Source of the DNA: Parascedosporium putredinis
Lineage: Eukaryota; Ascomycota; Sordariomycetes; Microascales; Microascaceae
DNA: 64,000 nucleotides
Assembly: GCA_949357655.1 (NCBI GenBank)
Contig: CASHTG010000021.1
Span: forward strand, 930,001-994,000
Reading direction: 5' to 3'
Shown here in pieces: positions 44,614 to 57,525 of the stretch (the first letter of the stretch is position 1; every line of letters starts with the position of its first letter). Below the pieces are notes generated by a model. It was given only the letters and a program-made list of their open reading frames with translations, had not been told where the DNA came from and made no database searches. The translations under genes were made by a program, and so were the position numbers.

Positions 44614-46322
44614 TTTACAGAAGAGGAGTGGGAGGGCACTAAGTAGAGGGTCTGGGGAAAGCCAGAGTAGCCGCAGAGGAGAAACAGAAACGAAGGGTAG
44701 TGATGGTGGTGCAGGAGGAGAAAGAGGAAGCCAGATGGAACGGGTCTGTTGAGGAAGAACAGGACAGCCATCTACGGTTATATCCTCGCTCTCGAGCACA
44801 CAACCTAATGACGAAACCCCATACTGAGCACTTGCAGAAAATCGTTCCCTAGAGGGGTGGTTAATGGCAGCCTGTCGATGGAAATCGGGGTACTCGTTTT
44901 GAGTCTGGTCCGGACGTGGGACAACCCCTTGCGGCCGTCCTGCCTTGGCGGCGAGAGGAGCCGGGCTGCAGGGGGCCCCAGGGACGCCGACATGGTGTCG
45001 ATGGGGCATGTCCAAAGACAATGGGGTTGCAGGTTATATCGCGGATACATGTAGAGATGGGGCCTCACCCGACGAGCTTGACGTGACCGCCATTCATATC
45101 GACGACTCTTTGAGGGGGAGAACCACCCCGGTCATGCTGCTGGATTCTATCCGAGTCGGTCGCCTCGTCATCAGCCGTTGTGGGCCAATCTAAACACGAT
45201 AATTGCTGTCATGTTGGTGCATCGAGGGACAGTGCAGGACAAAACAAGGCGGGCTCATCCCCAACTTTGGCAAAGCTTCGAGAAACAAATGGCGAAGGGG
45301 GTCTCGACATGGGGTCTTATGCAGGTCGCCCAAGTCTACCCCTGCTCCCACGTGGCATTGATTGAAGGAGCGCGGCTGTCACGGGCGCAGAGCCACTCAC
45401 CGAGCGCGCTGATTGGAAGGGAGATATTGTACAGGATGCAAGGATGTCAAGGGGGTCAATGTTGGGTTGATTGATGTAGGGGGAGCCGGGAAGTCTTTGG
45501 TTGATAGAGGGGCAAAGGGGGCAGCAAAAGGTGTGGAAGGGGGCGAGAAGCATGGACATCGCAATGTTGTGGAGGGTGGGATAAAGACACGGACTGGCTG
45601 CAGGCTGACTGCAGCAGGGTTCTTTGGGGCGGTTGAGAGACGCCAACGCCAGGATGCCACTTTGACCAAGTTCGGCCATGCCGAAGGAGTGACCCTCGCG
45701 CGCCTCGGTATGGCCCGGCGTGTTCTAAAGACACAATCGATCAATGTTAGGACTTGCCAAGGCGTGTTGAACAAATTTAGAGATTGAAGACACTGAATAC
45801 GGAGGAAAAAGGCCGCCCATCTACCGCTGTGGCCGGGGACCTTGGGGCCCGGGAAATTTGAAGAAAACGACCAACCAGGACCAGGCTGAGGAACGCAGAG
45901 TCCTTGCATTCGCCTACCATTTCGTCTGGAGGATTGATTTGGTTCGCCTTTTTGCAAAGAGAAACGCGAATGCGATCTCTTGGCTTCATTGCGCAGAAGG
46001 ATCGGCAGAGACCACTCGCTTAGCACGATTTCCGGCCTTTCTGAAGAGGTTATCGAGGTACTGTCAACCGAGGGTACAATTTATCAAATTCCTCTGGACC
46101 TGGATAGAGTCAGCAGTCACGGGAAGGTATGGTGGTAGATAATCTATAGGAAACAGAGACTAAACTGAAATAGTCAAATATTGGGCTCATCAGCCCTCCT
46201 TAACGACCAGCATCAGTCCTTCAAGGCTTTAGGAGTCCGAAGACAATTCGCCTCGCCCGCGTAAAGGTTGCCCAAGCAGAACCCGGCAGTCTACATGTAC
46301 GTGCAGTTCACAACATTGAAGA
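44614..46322. other. Intergenic region
   Basis: The CT-rich leader of the small gene is at the left. No gene seen in the rest. Confidence 0.5.
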
Positions 46323-47617
46323 TTAAACCCCAAGTACAGGCACTATCGACTCATACGCCGCCTTATTCGCCAAGCGGCCCTTCACACCCACATGGCACTT
46401 GAAAACACAACCCTGGAACCGAACAGAATCAGGGTATTTCTCGGGCTCTTGTTCCGCCTCACTCGTGATATACACATCCTCTCCAGCAAAAGCGACGGCC
46501 TAAACAAAGGAAATACATGGTCAGTGCTGGCTCAGAGGCCATCCGGGAGAGGGACGTACCGTGGGACACCGAGTGGGCACACGGATCTCGGCGGTGACTT
46601 GGCCCTCTGGCGAGATCCGAACCACCTTCCAGGATCCCCAGATGGCGACCCAAAGATTTCCATGCTCATCTTGGACATGGCCGTCGGGCCCGCGGCCCTC
46701 CTCCTCGACCCGGAAGAAGACGCGCTTGTTGGAAATGTCACCGCTTTCCGCTTCGAAGTCGTAGGCGTAGATGACGCCATCCGAGGTGTCGGTAAAGTAC
46801 AGCGTTTTGTCATCCTGGGACCAGCTCATCCCGTTGGGGATTGTCAAACCAGTGAGCACCCTGTGGATCCCGCCGTCTAGGTCCAGCCGGAAGAGAACCG
46901 CTGGTAGAGAGGGTTTTCAGTAAATCGAACAACGTCTGTCAAATGGTCATAAGATCCATGAGATAGGACCCGATATAGCTTACCTTCTGGGGCGAACTTG
47001 GTCACTTCGGGGTCGCATTGCGCGCTAGACCAGAACCTCCCTTTGCTGTCGACAGCTCCATCGTTGGCTCTCATGCGGCGGTCCTTGCCATCTCGTATCT
47101 CCTCTTCCGACCAGAACGGCTTGATGTATTTCATCTCGGAAGAGTCCTTGCTCGCCACGCCAATGCCATACTTTCCGCCAAAGATGAAGCTATCTTCGGA
47201 TGATGCTAAATCTGCGGTGATGCTGATGTGAAGAGGCCGTAAGCGAGCGGTTCGGCTTCAGTGAACACGAAAGTACAACAGATACCCTTGAAAAGAAGGG
47301 CCATACAAGGATGGAGGAGACACTATTTATAGGTTGTGCAACGTTGAATTTGGCATGACGTACGAGATGGAGCTTTCATATACTGTTTTGCGTAGGGAAG
47401 AGGGGCCTTTGTCGAGGTCAACCCTATAAACGGCTTTATCAACGATGTCGACAAAGCGAAGGATGTTGGCCTTTTCCTCCCAGAATGGACTCTCGGAGAG
47501 GCCGCAGTTGATATCGATATAGGGCTTGTTTTTGACATTTGACTTTAGCAGTGGTCCTAGTGATGAGACTCCCCCATATCGCACGGATCCGCCGTCACCA
47601 TGTCTATCCGCATGCAT
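46323..47617 (-). CDS. SMP-30/gluconolactonase family protein
   Basis: Six-bladed beta-propeller, metal-dependent lactonase of the SMP-30/regucalcin/gluconolactonase family; the substrate is unknown. Metal-site segments are visible: the Glu of SESPFWEE (residue 42), the Asn of RANDGAVDSKGRFW, the Asn of LTIPNGMSWS, and the Asp of LYFTDTSDG. Four exons: 47617-47364, 47222-46984, 46900-46560 and 46499-46323, summing exactly to 1011 nt (336 aa) without correction. The start is uncertain. The in-frame ATG at 47617 adds about 30 residues before KPYIDINCG; an ATG nearer the domain (MSK...KPYI, about 47538) would need one A added to an AAAAA run. No signal peptide, so likely cytosolic. Divergent from the cyclase-family hydrolase, with 492 bp between the start codons. 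Confidence 0.9.
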
Positions 47618-48109
47618 ACCTCGGAAACCTCAAATGTCTGCATTATGAGGGAGGCAAAGTCGTGCCCGAGTGATGGTGGAGAGTCGTTGCGTGAACAGAA
47701 TTTCTGAGCGGCTCGCCAAAGTCAGCTGCGCCTTCAATGCTGGGCTTGATAAGGATTTCTTTTTCCTCTCCCTTTTTTGGTCGTTGGTTCGTAGGGCTTC
47801 CGTCTCGTTGTGATCGCGAAAAAATAGTCCCGCCTATAGCTCCAGCTCGGGAGATGACGTGGGGGCTCTTTGTTATAGCTCCAAGTCACGGACAGCTACG
47901 CTCCGGGCGGGGCGGGGTTGGAGTGGACGCGGACTGGAGGATTCGCTCATCCCCCACCAACGTCACATTGACCTACGCCAACAGTCTCGTGTCTCAAACA
48001 CAGCAGCCGGGCGTGTGTCTCTGGATTGTCGCACCAACATCAATTTAAACTCGGAAAAAGAAAAAAAAGGAAAAAGAGACAATCCGCGGAAAATTAAGCG
48101 AGACTCACC
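47618..48109. promoter_or_regulatory. Bidirectional promoter region
   Basis: 492 bp between the divergent start codons of the SMP-30 and cyclase genes. It contains a CT-rich run at about 47,756-47,780 and an A-rich run just before the cyclase ATG. No clear TATA box, and no known factor site assigned. Confidence 0.5.
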
Positions 48110-49340
48110 ATGGGTAAAGAATCCCCCGATGCCGCCTTCCCCTTCCCTCCCTTCTCAGCCCTGCCGCTCGACTCTTCCGGTCCGCCGGGGAACGCGTGGG
48201 GGCGCTTTGGCCCAAGCGATCGGCTCGGCATGCTGAACCTGCTCACGCCCGCCGTCGTGGCGCGGGCCGCCGAGGAGATCAAGACGGGGGTGCGGGTGTC
48301 GCTCGACTGGCCGTTGGCGAAGCCCAAGCACCCTAGCCACGGGAGGCAGGCGTTCAAGCACGAGGTCATCAACCGCGGGCGGGGGCCCGAGCTTAGGGTT
48401 GTCAACGACGATGTGTTGACGTTTAACACGCAGTCGAGCACGCAGTGGGATGGGTTCCGGCATTTTGGTAAGGCCAACAGTGGCTACTCCCTAGAAAGCC
48501 GTCGACGTCCGATGAGCTGATGGACAAGACAAGGCCACGTTGAGCACAAGCGCTATTATAACAACACGACGCACGATGAGGTGACGTCGAGCGACGCCCT
48601 TGGAATTGATGGTATGTTGCGTGCTATCTAAATCCTATAAGAAATGCGAAAAGTCACCGGGAGCCTCAACTCATGATTATTTTTCAACTCCTAGCTTGGG
48701 CGGAGTCAGGCGGCATCGTGGGCCGCGGCGTCCTTCTAGACTATGCATCATGGGCGAAAGACAAAGGCCTCGAGCTGAAACCGTTCGAGGCATACCAAAT
48801 TCCCTATCTCGCATTAAGCAGCTCATCGAGGAGTACAAGATCGCACTGCGCCCCGCCGACGTCCTGTTCCTGCGCACGGGATTCACGCAAGCCCACGCGG
48901 CGCTCACGGACGCGGAGCAAAAGCGCTGGCCGAGCGACCGTCTCCCGACTTTAGCGGGATCGAATCGTCCGAGGAAACGCTCCGCTTCCTCTGGGACAAC
49001 CAGTTCGCCGCGGTGGCGGGCGACGCGCCTGCCTTTGAGCGGAGCCCTCCTACCGGTCCGCACGCGGATCCCCGGTTCGTCCTCCACGAGTGGCTTCTCG
49101 GAGGTTGGGGTATGCCGATTGGGGAGATGTTTGACTTGGAGAAGTTAAGCGAGACGTGCAAGGAGTTGGGGCGGTGGACGTTTTTCTTGACGAGCATGCC
49201 GCTCAAGGTAAAGAGATTTCTATACTCCGAGGGAGAGATTGGGGGGGAGCTGTTGAGCACAAATGAACGTGAAGGCTAATCTACGTTGGCAGGTCCCCGG
49301 TGGCGTGGCAAGCCCTCCGAATGCCGTTGCCATCTTTTGA
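48110..49340 (+). CDS. Cyclase-family (KynB-like) metal-dependent hydrolase
   Basis: Member of the cyclase/arylformamidase-like hydrolase family, whose known members open amide or ester bonds using bound metal. The diagnostic segment is NTQSSTQWDGFRHFGHVEH, the fungal counterpart of the HxGTHxD metal motif. Others are GRFGPSDRLGMLNLL near the N-terminus, GIVGRGVLLDY and LHEWLLGGWGMPIGE. Exons: 48110-48467, 48534-48611, 48695-49207 and 49293-49340. Missing single C residues are inferred at 48,802-48,804 (AYQIPLSRIKQ) and 48,944-48,946 (RLPDFSGIES); corrected length is 332 aa. No signal peptide. The substrate is not predictable. The divergent neighbour is a lactonase-family protein, so a shared catabolic route is possible. 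Confidence 0.87.
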
Positions 49341-52300
49341 GGAACTACAATGAGTGGGTTCTAGGCTCTTGTGCTTGTGGATATTCAATTTGGAAAGCGA
49401 TGGAGTGAGGCTACGTAGAACAGACACGGTATTCACAAAGACACGATGAACTCATCCATGGGTGTCCATGGTCCGCGCTTTGTTGGCTCCAGAGCTAGGT
49501 GGGTGCGCGGGAGGCACGGGTGCATGTATGTAGTTGGAGCTTGATGTTACTTCATCGAAAGCTTCGGCCTGTCTTTCCTTTGCGTGAAGGATTAGCCATG
49601 ATCAAAGAACAATGCCGTTTACCCACTTCACGGGGCGGGTCTTTGGGATTTGCGGATAGATCGGAGAATGGTGCGCTCCTTCAACTCTGAGAAAACGCCG
49701 AACGTCGCATGGGCCCCGGGCCGAGAATTCTTTGAGCCGAAACGCCGTCGGCTATTATAGGCCAGGATAGTCTTAGTGCGCAGCGGCTCTCGGCTCTCGT
49801 CAGAACTTCTTCGATAGGGGGAGGAAGAGTATAGACGTCTCTACGTCGTCGCACCTCGGCATGATGACCAACAACACTAGATGAGATCCCTAACCCCGAG
49901 CTCGACCCCAACCCCAACCGCGACCCCAACCCCAGCCCTGTCTTCTGCACCCGCAACCGGATCAAGGCGCTGCGATATTTTACGACTCTACGCCAAAGAA
50001 ACAGGCCCTTTTGGATGGGCGGGGAGACGGCTACGACCCTGGTGTCAAACCTAAGAGTGGAACCCGCGGGGAAAATCCACTTTCTTAGCCAGGCTCCCCC
50101 AGCACCGCGCGATGGCTAGCTCCTGCGATGCCAAACGCAGGAGAGACGGCCGCATGCACGATGTCCAATGGGGAGGAAAGAAGACACAAATAGAAATGAA
50201 GATAAGAGGTGGGCAAGTGGCTCTGGAATACACCAACTTTAACTAAAGCATTTGTCCAATCTGGAGCCACATCTCGTTGTTGAGGGAAGGGGGCAAGGGG
50301 GCAAGTCATTACTCCGCACTGGTAGTGGGTACGACCGAGGCTCAAAATGGATGCTGGGGTTGGGGTGGAGGAGAAGCTGTCAATCTTAATGTCGTGCTCA
50401 TCGCGGCGATCGAAGGGAACATTGAAGGGGAGGGGCTACAGTGGATGTGCAGCGGATGTTGACAGGTCGATCACGATGGGGGTGCGTAGAGGCCGGTACC
50501 GGTCGAGGTCTACGGAGTCAACACTCTTGTTGAGCAATTGTCGGCACGAGGTTAACCCAGGTTTGACTCAATCGTGACGCCGAAGGTATTAGGGTTAGAT
50601 ACCCCATCTATGGATTATTTACACCTCGACCATTGACCCTTGGCCGTCATCATGCCTCTAAACTGGGTTTCCTAGACATATGAAGCTTAACGGAAGTTTT
50701 GTGCGTCTCTTCAAACTGGATCTATCCTTCGCCCAACGGCTATGTAAAAGTAGACTGGCAGGCAGGGGCTGACTCATACGTCAATTGATGTAGATGGATC
50801 AATTGATATCGCTCGTACGGTGGTGTGTATGCAATTGATCCGTGGATGGATGACCGAAAACCCCGACAGGATTTGGCAAGTTCCGGTGGAAGTTTGGCAA
50901 AGAGGATTGGGGCTTCCGCCCGTTTCGACCGATGGATGAGTAAAGACAGCGCCGTGCTGCAAACTAGCTTATTTTCCTTGGATTGGTGACAGCCACCAAT
51001 GTTCGATTAATTCGGATAGAAGGAGCTACGGTAACATGCTCATGCTCGAGGAGCAAGGATGTTTCTCCGCGATATCCATTCCTTTGGCTCACTGCTCCCC
51101 GAGAATACTCCCTCCCTTTCCGGTCCTGGAACGATCACCGCTCCTGTCGCATATCCCCCTCCCATTATCAAGAGATCCTCCCAAAACACTTTGGGAGGTG
51201 AGGTGCATGTGCATGGGCATGGATGAGGCAAGATGGGGGATGCGGAGGCGGAGGCGGGGAGGAAGAGAGGGTCCCAAGAAGCAGGGAGCGGCGCGGTCCC
51301 TTCAGTGCTGCCAGAAGCCAGCGCAGGCAACCAGGGTCAGTCCGAGAATACCGGTTGGCGTCGTCGGATAAGGGCTACGCTACGCTACGGGGGTTACGGG
51401 GACTAGGGGGCGGGCGGCGGTCTCTTACGATGAAGCGCGAGTGTGGTGCACGATTTTTTTATTTTTTTGGAGAGGTCTGTCGATCGGCGGGGCAGACTTC
51501 CCGTCGCGGACTAGCATCAACCAACTGACGAACGACGATTCGTCATGTTGAAGCTCTGGAGAGGTCGAGTTTGTATGCGGTACTCGTGTCGACGGGCTTG
51601 GGGCCCACTTAGGGCCTGTCCAAGCCCGCCCGGTCCTCCCATTCTCCCTTTTGAGTTGCCAAGTTGCCTCCAGCACACCCACTTCTTGGAGTCTCTGTCC
51701 CCAGTGTGAATCAGTGTGAATGGAAGGACGAAGAAGGATCAGTGATTCTGGGCGGTGGGAGGGGGTGGCAGATGCTTCGTGGTTGGCTGCCATACGGCCG
51801 GTGGAACCCTACAAAGAGCCAGCCCGCCGAGAGCCATTAACAATCAGCGTCGTCGAGCGCCCCTCTCCGCACGCAGCAACTCGAGCGAGCGCAGTACGCA
51901 ACGCAAGACACAGCACAGCACACAGTACGTACACTAAAAAGACCAAGACTGCCAGCAGTGGCTGCGACTGGCCTGCTTCTGCTTAGTGGCTCGACCATCG
52001 AATTTCTCGCCCAGTGGCACCCCGCACTTGCGTCTCCGCCCTCCTCCCCATCCCCGCAAAATCCAAATTTTTGGCCCCGGCCATGGATGGATCAATTTGC
52101 CTTCTCCAATCCCCATGGACCGACACACTCCCCCTGCCCTGGCGTGAGGCACGAGTTTCCTTGGTCTGGGGCCCCGGTTTTCCCTTGTGGATGCCGAGCA
52201 CCTGTACCCCAACCCCTAAACTTCCGTGGCCCGGTCGAAGAAAGGAAAGAAGGAACGAAAAAAACAATATTAACCTCGACCGCCCGGTCACTTTTTACTC

Positions 52301-52841
52301 AATGCGGGTTCCCCCTCAATCTCTTGCCTCCGTTGTTTCTGTCTTGGCTGTGATTTCGTGTTTCTCTCTTTTTCACCTCTTTCATCCCTCCTTGCGTGTG
52401 TGCGTGCCCTGCCTAATTTCGCAAGTCCTGCTCTCTTGTCGCTGGCGTATGCGGTGTGGTGAAGGCCCATTGGAGTAATTAACCCCACATCATCTCTCCC
52501 TCGCGAGACTAACTCCGTTGCCGCCAACTGGGCCCCACCCAAGAGCCGAGGCAGATTCTCAAGATCCAGCTTGACGTTCCTTGAAGACTGGTCTTTGCCT
52601 GCTCCTGGTCCTTTCCAATACCACCATACCTCCAAAAATTGTCTGTCCTTTCCCACCATTTGGAGACCCTGAGACGGAGACGCGACCCTGTGTTTCATGG
52701 GAAGACAGGGAGAGTAAGAGGGACCAAAAGAAGAAGAAGAGAAAAAAAGGAAAGGAAACACCCCTCCTTGACTTCAGATCAACCCACGTATTGTTTGTTC
52801 TTCGACGTTGTTCCGTGGATTCCATTCCCCCTTCCAAAGCC
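49341..52841. other. 3.5-kb intergenic region
   Basis: No gene recognised. It contains a CCCCAA-rich patch (49,892-49,937), a cluster of three CAATTGAT sites (50,782-50,839), and a purine-rich leader tract immediately upstream of the transcription factor (about 52,690-52,760). Confidence 0.5.
50782..50839. repeat. Cluster of CAATTGAT motifs
   Basis: CAATTGAT at 50,782-50,789, the palindrome ATCAATTGAT at 50,798-50,807, and CAATTGAT at 50,832-50,839. A similar cluster lies at 63,328-63,458. Confidence 0.6.
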
Positions 52842-55481
52842 ATGCAGTCTCCAACCGTCACATCAACCGAGATGCCTTCCACAACCCCAGCGCCGGCTGG
52901 AACGAAACCTGGCCAGACAAAGAAGCCCACGAGAAGGCGGGATCCCTTAGCATGTGTTTCTTGTCGGAGGCGCAAGATTCGCTGCGATACGATTGAAGGA
53001 TTCCCTTGCTGGAGCTGTCGCCGGAATAATATCGAGGTACGCTCTCATAAGTTCACACCTCGTTCGTTGTTTCTTCATCTCTCGAATAGAATTTGGGAGT
53101 GATACTGCTTCTCGTGCACGAGCGAGCCCGTCTCTTTCCCTATTGTTTCGTTCTTCTCCCCTTACTAGCAATCCGTGAACTGCCTTGATTCTGGATCCTG
53201 TGAATAACCTGTGGCCTCAATAGTGTATCCGACATCCTAGCCGGAATAAAGCGTAAGTGGTTCTCTTGTGTACCGAGTTTGACTCGGCTTCCTTGCCTCC
53301 TATCACAGTTGGCATTGCTCCAGTTCCCTCGGAATCTTGATCTGACCAAAGCCTACAGGAAGCCGCAAAGCGGAAAGCCCAACGCCAATGGCGGGGCGAA
53401 AAGTCCTCACAGCGTGACTCGGTGGTGGAATCTCTCAGTCCTGATCACACATCCGTCAGAGACACTTTCGAATACGACCTAGCCAGGCCCTTTGGCCTCG
53501 TCCTCCAGCCCGTCCTCTCCCAGGTCGCCCCTGCCCCCAGACCACGGATATCCTGTTCGACACGTCCCACGCGAACGCCCTCCCCTACAACTTTGCGCAA
53601 CCTCTGCTCCAACTCGGCCACCCTTCTCCCCTCTCCCCACAGCCTACGCCCGCCCCCGTGATACCCGCCTTCCTTAAGCCGATCCCACCCAAGGTTGACG
53701 CGACGGACACGCAGTATCTCCTGTCCAAAGGCGCCTTCACGCTCCCCGGCGTCGAGTTCCAGAATGCCCTCCTCAAGGCCTTTATCGAATACGTCCACCC
53801 ATTTATCCCCGTCCTTGATCTCGTCGAGTTTCTCAGCATCATCCACAACCGCGATGGATCGCGTGGCCAAACGAGCTTGGTGCTGTACCAGGCCGTCATG
53901 TTCTCCGGTTCCGCCTTTGTCAGCATGGAAATTCTGCGTCAAAACGGCTTTCAGACGCGGAAGGAGGCGAGGAGGGCTCTTTGCAAAGGGCGAGAGTAAG
54001 TCATTGTACCCCAGTTTGCACCCTAGAACCCAAACCCCATGTTCTTTGTATGTCTGCTTCTTCGTAGGTGAGACAGTAAACTGACTAGGCCGGTGCTTTT
54101 GCAACCAAACAGCTACTCTATGATTTTGACGTTGAATCCAATCGCTTCACCCTCATCCAAACCTTACTTTTAATGACATACTGGTACGAGGGCCCAGACG
54201 ATCAAAAAGACGCCTGGCACTGGCTAGGAATCGCCATCTCCCTCGCCCGATGCCTCGGCATGCACCGCGACCCCGGCACCAAGATTTGCCCGCGCACGCG
54301 CAAACTCTGGAAGCGCATCTGGTGGTCCGCCCTCATGCGCGACCGCCTCCTAACCCTCGGCATGCGTCGCCCCACCCGCATCTCCGAAGCCGACTTCGAC
54401 CTGCCCATGCTCGAGGAGACCGACTTCGAGATCGGCGCCTTTCAGAGCATGTGCGAGAGCAGCGTTCTCCCGGACTGCACGCTGCTGCGCGACGCGGGGA
54501 TCCAGCGGGAGCTGGCGCAGCTGTGCATCGCCAAGGTGAAGCTGTGCGTGTACACGGGCCACATCCTCGAGGCGCAGTACGCCCTGCGCGTCCGGGACAC
54601 GGTCGAGTCCAAGGGCACGGCGGAGAGCACCATGATGATTTTCCCTTCGCAGACGCTGCGGACCGAGGACATCCACCGCGGGGACGCCGAGCTCGGCGAG
54701 TGGCTCCAGTCGCTGCCCGTGTGCTGCCAGTCGCGGCCTCTCGTGGCGCCCGTGCTCGGCCGCGGCGACGCCAAGACCACGGTCGAGGTGCAGCGCGCGG
54801 TGCTGCACATGACGTACAACGCCGCCATCCTCGCCCTGCACCGCTCGCGCTTCCTGCCCAACGCCCCCGCCACACCGACCCCGGGGCCTCGGCCGCCGCC
54901 GAGATCTCGACCCGGAAGACGCGCGAGGCGGCGCGGCGCATCACGCAGCTGGCGGCCGAGCTGTGCCGCCTGGACTTGGATAAGCTTCTTCCCGCCAGCG
55001 GGGTCACGGCGTTGCTGCCCACGGGCGTCGTCTACCTCCAGCAGATGCAGCATCCGGACCCGGAGATCCGCGAGCACGCGCAGCGCTCTTTCGCAAGTGT
55101 CGGGGTTTCATCGAGAGGTTCCGCGAGCTCTACGTCACGGCCGATTTCGCCGCCATGCTCCTCGATGTCGGTCTGAAGAAGTTTGGGGCGACCTCGTCCG
55201 GTAGCGATGCCCGTGGTGATGCGAGGACCTCGGCGGCGCAGATGCCCACGCCGGAGGAGTCTGATGCCGCAAAGGAGCAGGCGCGTACCGAGGGGCAGGC
55301 GGCGGGGCCCGCTCCTGGGCTGAGGACGCTCTCCGTGTTGGATTTGTTGCCGTGCTCACCTCCGCCGGTGGATTTTGCTTCGGCTGACACGACCATGGTG
55401 GAGGACGCTGGTCATCACGGCGTGAACTCGGAGCTGCACATCGACCTGGAGAATATGGATTTGGATATCTTGGGGATCTGA
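52842..55481 (+). CDS. Zn(II)2Cys6 transcription factor with fungal-specific domain
   Basis: Nuclear regulator. The binuclear zinc cluster has Cys at residues 38, 41, 48, 56, 59 and 66 (ACVSCRRRKIRCDTIEG, PCWSC), spacing C-x2-C-x6-C-x7-C-x2-C-x6-C. Intron 1 (53037-53223) falls just before the sixth Cys codon. A fungal-specific transcription factor domain spans roughly residues 200-480: AFIEYVHPFIPVLDLVEFL, LIQTLLLMTYWYEG, HWLGIAISLARCLGMHRDP and RIWWSALMRDRLL. It resembles the cutinase-regulator/FarA type, a family-level impression only. Other introns: 53253-53358 and 53996-54112. Five missing bases are inferred near 53,249, 53,542, 53,981, 54,880 and 55,092; corrected length is 744 aa. The C-terminus is acidic (IDLENMDLDILGI), a plausible activation region. 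Confidence 0.88.
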
Positions 55482-57525
55482 CGCAGCTGGACTCGGATGC
55501 GCTTTTGGCACGAATGCGGATGGGGATTGGTGGGTCGAGGCACCTACTGAGGAGGTGTAGAGGGAAAAAGTTACGGGTTGGGAGGATATAAGACACGCCG
55601 AGGAGGACGTGAAGGAAAAGGGATGGCGGGGGCAAGAGTAATGAAGAACTTGCCGTGATGACTTGGATGTATCCCATAGCTTTGACGTTTACTTGTGCTG
55701 TAATAGCGATGGGGATGGGAAAAAGCTTGATGTACGAAATGCATGGATAGGAATAAAAGGCTGGATCATCTTTTTTTACGCAAACTTTTGGACTTTTTGA
55801 AATCTTGAAATGTAAAGCTGGAAGCCGCGGCTGAGATTGTGAGTGCAGTGCAGCTCTGGACATTGACGATCCTTGCAAGGACTTTGTGTTTGTATCCGAA
55901 GTACCCGTGTATTCCTGGATGATTTTCTCCCAGAAAGCGCAGGCAGCGCCCTCGACTGTTGCCTCCTTAGCCTTTTTCAGCCATTGCTTGTTGGGCGGCC
56001 GCCTCCAGCTGCCATCTAGGTATACATTCCCCTTTGTCTTGCTTCTTCACCTCCTGGAGAGGGTGGATGATTGCGATCCTCTCGGCTCAGGCAACAGTGC
56101 ATGTCGAGGAAGCTTCAATTTACGCCAGAAGCCTCTCGCTCTGCGGAGCGACACGAAGGGGCGCTTTGGCATGATTCAAGACCCTGATTGTACACATAAT
56201 GATGTATTGGCAAAGCACACCATGCACACTGATCCCATTCCAATTTTGACCAAGCAGGCTTAAAACGAACGAGTTAGTCAAATTCGATAATAGTAAAGGG
56301 CAAGTCCCAAAGGCATGCCATCACGGCACCAGTGAGGGTCACGATCAATCACCACGATCATGCAGAGAGATACAGATGGCGCTGCCAGCCACTTCGATCC
56401 ATGCTATGAAAGCGCGGAAAGGCGCCGTGGATACGAGGTAACGGGACCCAGAGAAGAAAGAACAAAGAAACAAATCGAGGGTTAATCGAGGGTCTTTTTC
56501 GCGGGAACACGAGAATGCAATGCGACGGCCCAATTGACGATTCCCGAAAAAGGAAAAACAAATCGGCGATAATACGATCCAACTCTATTCCAAGAAAGCC
56601 AATCAACGGCCCTTGCAGCAGCAGTTTCAATGGCTGGATACGGTAAATTTGAGCCCCAGAAACTGGGCAGCACGAACAAGGGCAGCAAGGGCAGCGCGAA
56701 CAGGGCTGGGCTCGTTCGGCACCTGACACCGTTCCCGCTTCCCGCTTGACGACGCCAAGATTCTGCCACTGACCGATACGAGGTGGTGCCACACCCACAC
56801 AGAAGCGAGTGTCTCTGTCCTCGACCACTCACGCCGCTGCGTTCCGCTCAGTTGCTCCATGCCCAAATGCAGATCCGGTCCACCTCTGCCCAAGACCTGC
56901 AGCACGGCGACGGCCTGTCGCTTCCGGGGGTGAAGGCAAAGGCCAACCAGCCACCTCGTCGCTCACCACGGTCTGATGAGCTTGGACATGGGGGAGCTAA
57001 GGCCTAAGCAGCCAGAAAGAAAATAAAGAAGAAGAAAAAACAAGCGAAGCGAGGGCTACCATTTGAGGAGCGGAACAACAAAGTGACAGCAAAGACCCCT
57101 AGGGACCGATCATCGTCTGCCAATATCGTACTATCTTTAGTTTCCCGTGGCATGCTTTGGGGGATCGTAAAAACACTTGGAAACTGGCGGGCACGAGGGC
57201 CAAAGGCATTCGAGGCCGGGATGCTGCATAAGCCCGGCTCGAAAAACGCCCGATTTGGCCACTCGATTCACAGTTACCTTTGCTTTCGTCACAACCAAGA
57301 AGTCATTGTGGCTGGAACAGGTCGTTTCAAGATATAAAAAGGATGACGAGGCCGTCTTCATGTAATACTCGGCAGCCCCTCTCACTCTAGTCTTTCTTCA
57401 GCTTAATATCTCGTGTTCACTCGCTCTCTCACTGCCTCCACCAATCTCCCGCACAAGGCAAGGCAGGCAGACATTGAATAGACCACAACCATCAATCACA
57501 CTTTACCTCCATCCAAAAAACAAAC
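55482..57525. other. Intergenic region
   Basis: No gene recognised. The TATA box (TATAAAAA, 57,333-57,340) of the next gene is near the right end, followed by a CT-rich leader. Confidence 0.5.
57333..57340 (+). promoter_or_regulatory. TATA box of the orphan secreted protein gene
   Basis: TATAAAAA, about 190 bp upstream of the ATG at 57526, followed by a CT-rich leader. Confidence 0.6.

Noticed and set aside
49892..49937. CCCCAA-rich patch as a telomere-like repeat
   Set aside because: Only a few imperfect units and not the fungal TTAGGG/CCCTAA repeat.
54250..55176. 308-codon plus-strand frame overlapping the transcription factor
   Set aside because: Its first two-thirds are Arg/Pro/Ala-rich shadow. 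Only a short part (about 54,890-55,090) is real and belongs to the transcription factor after a frame correction.
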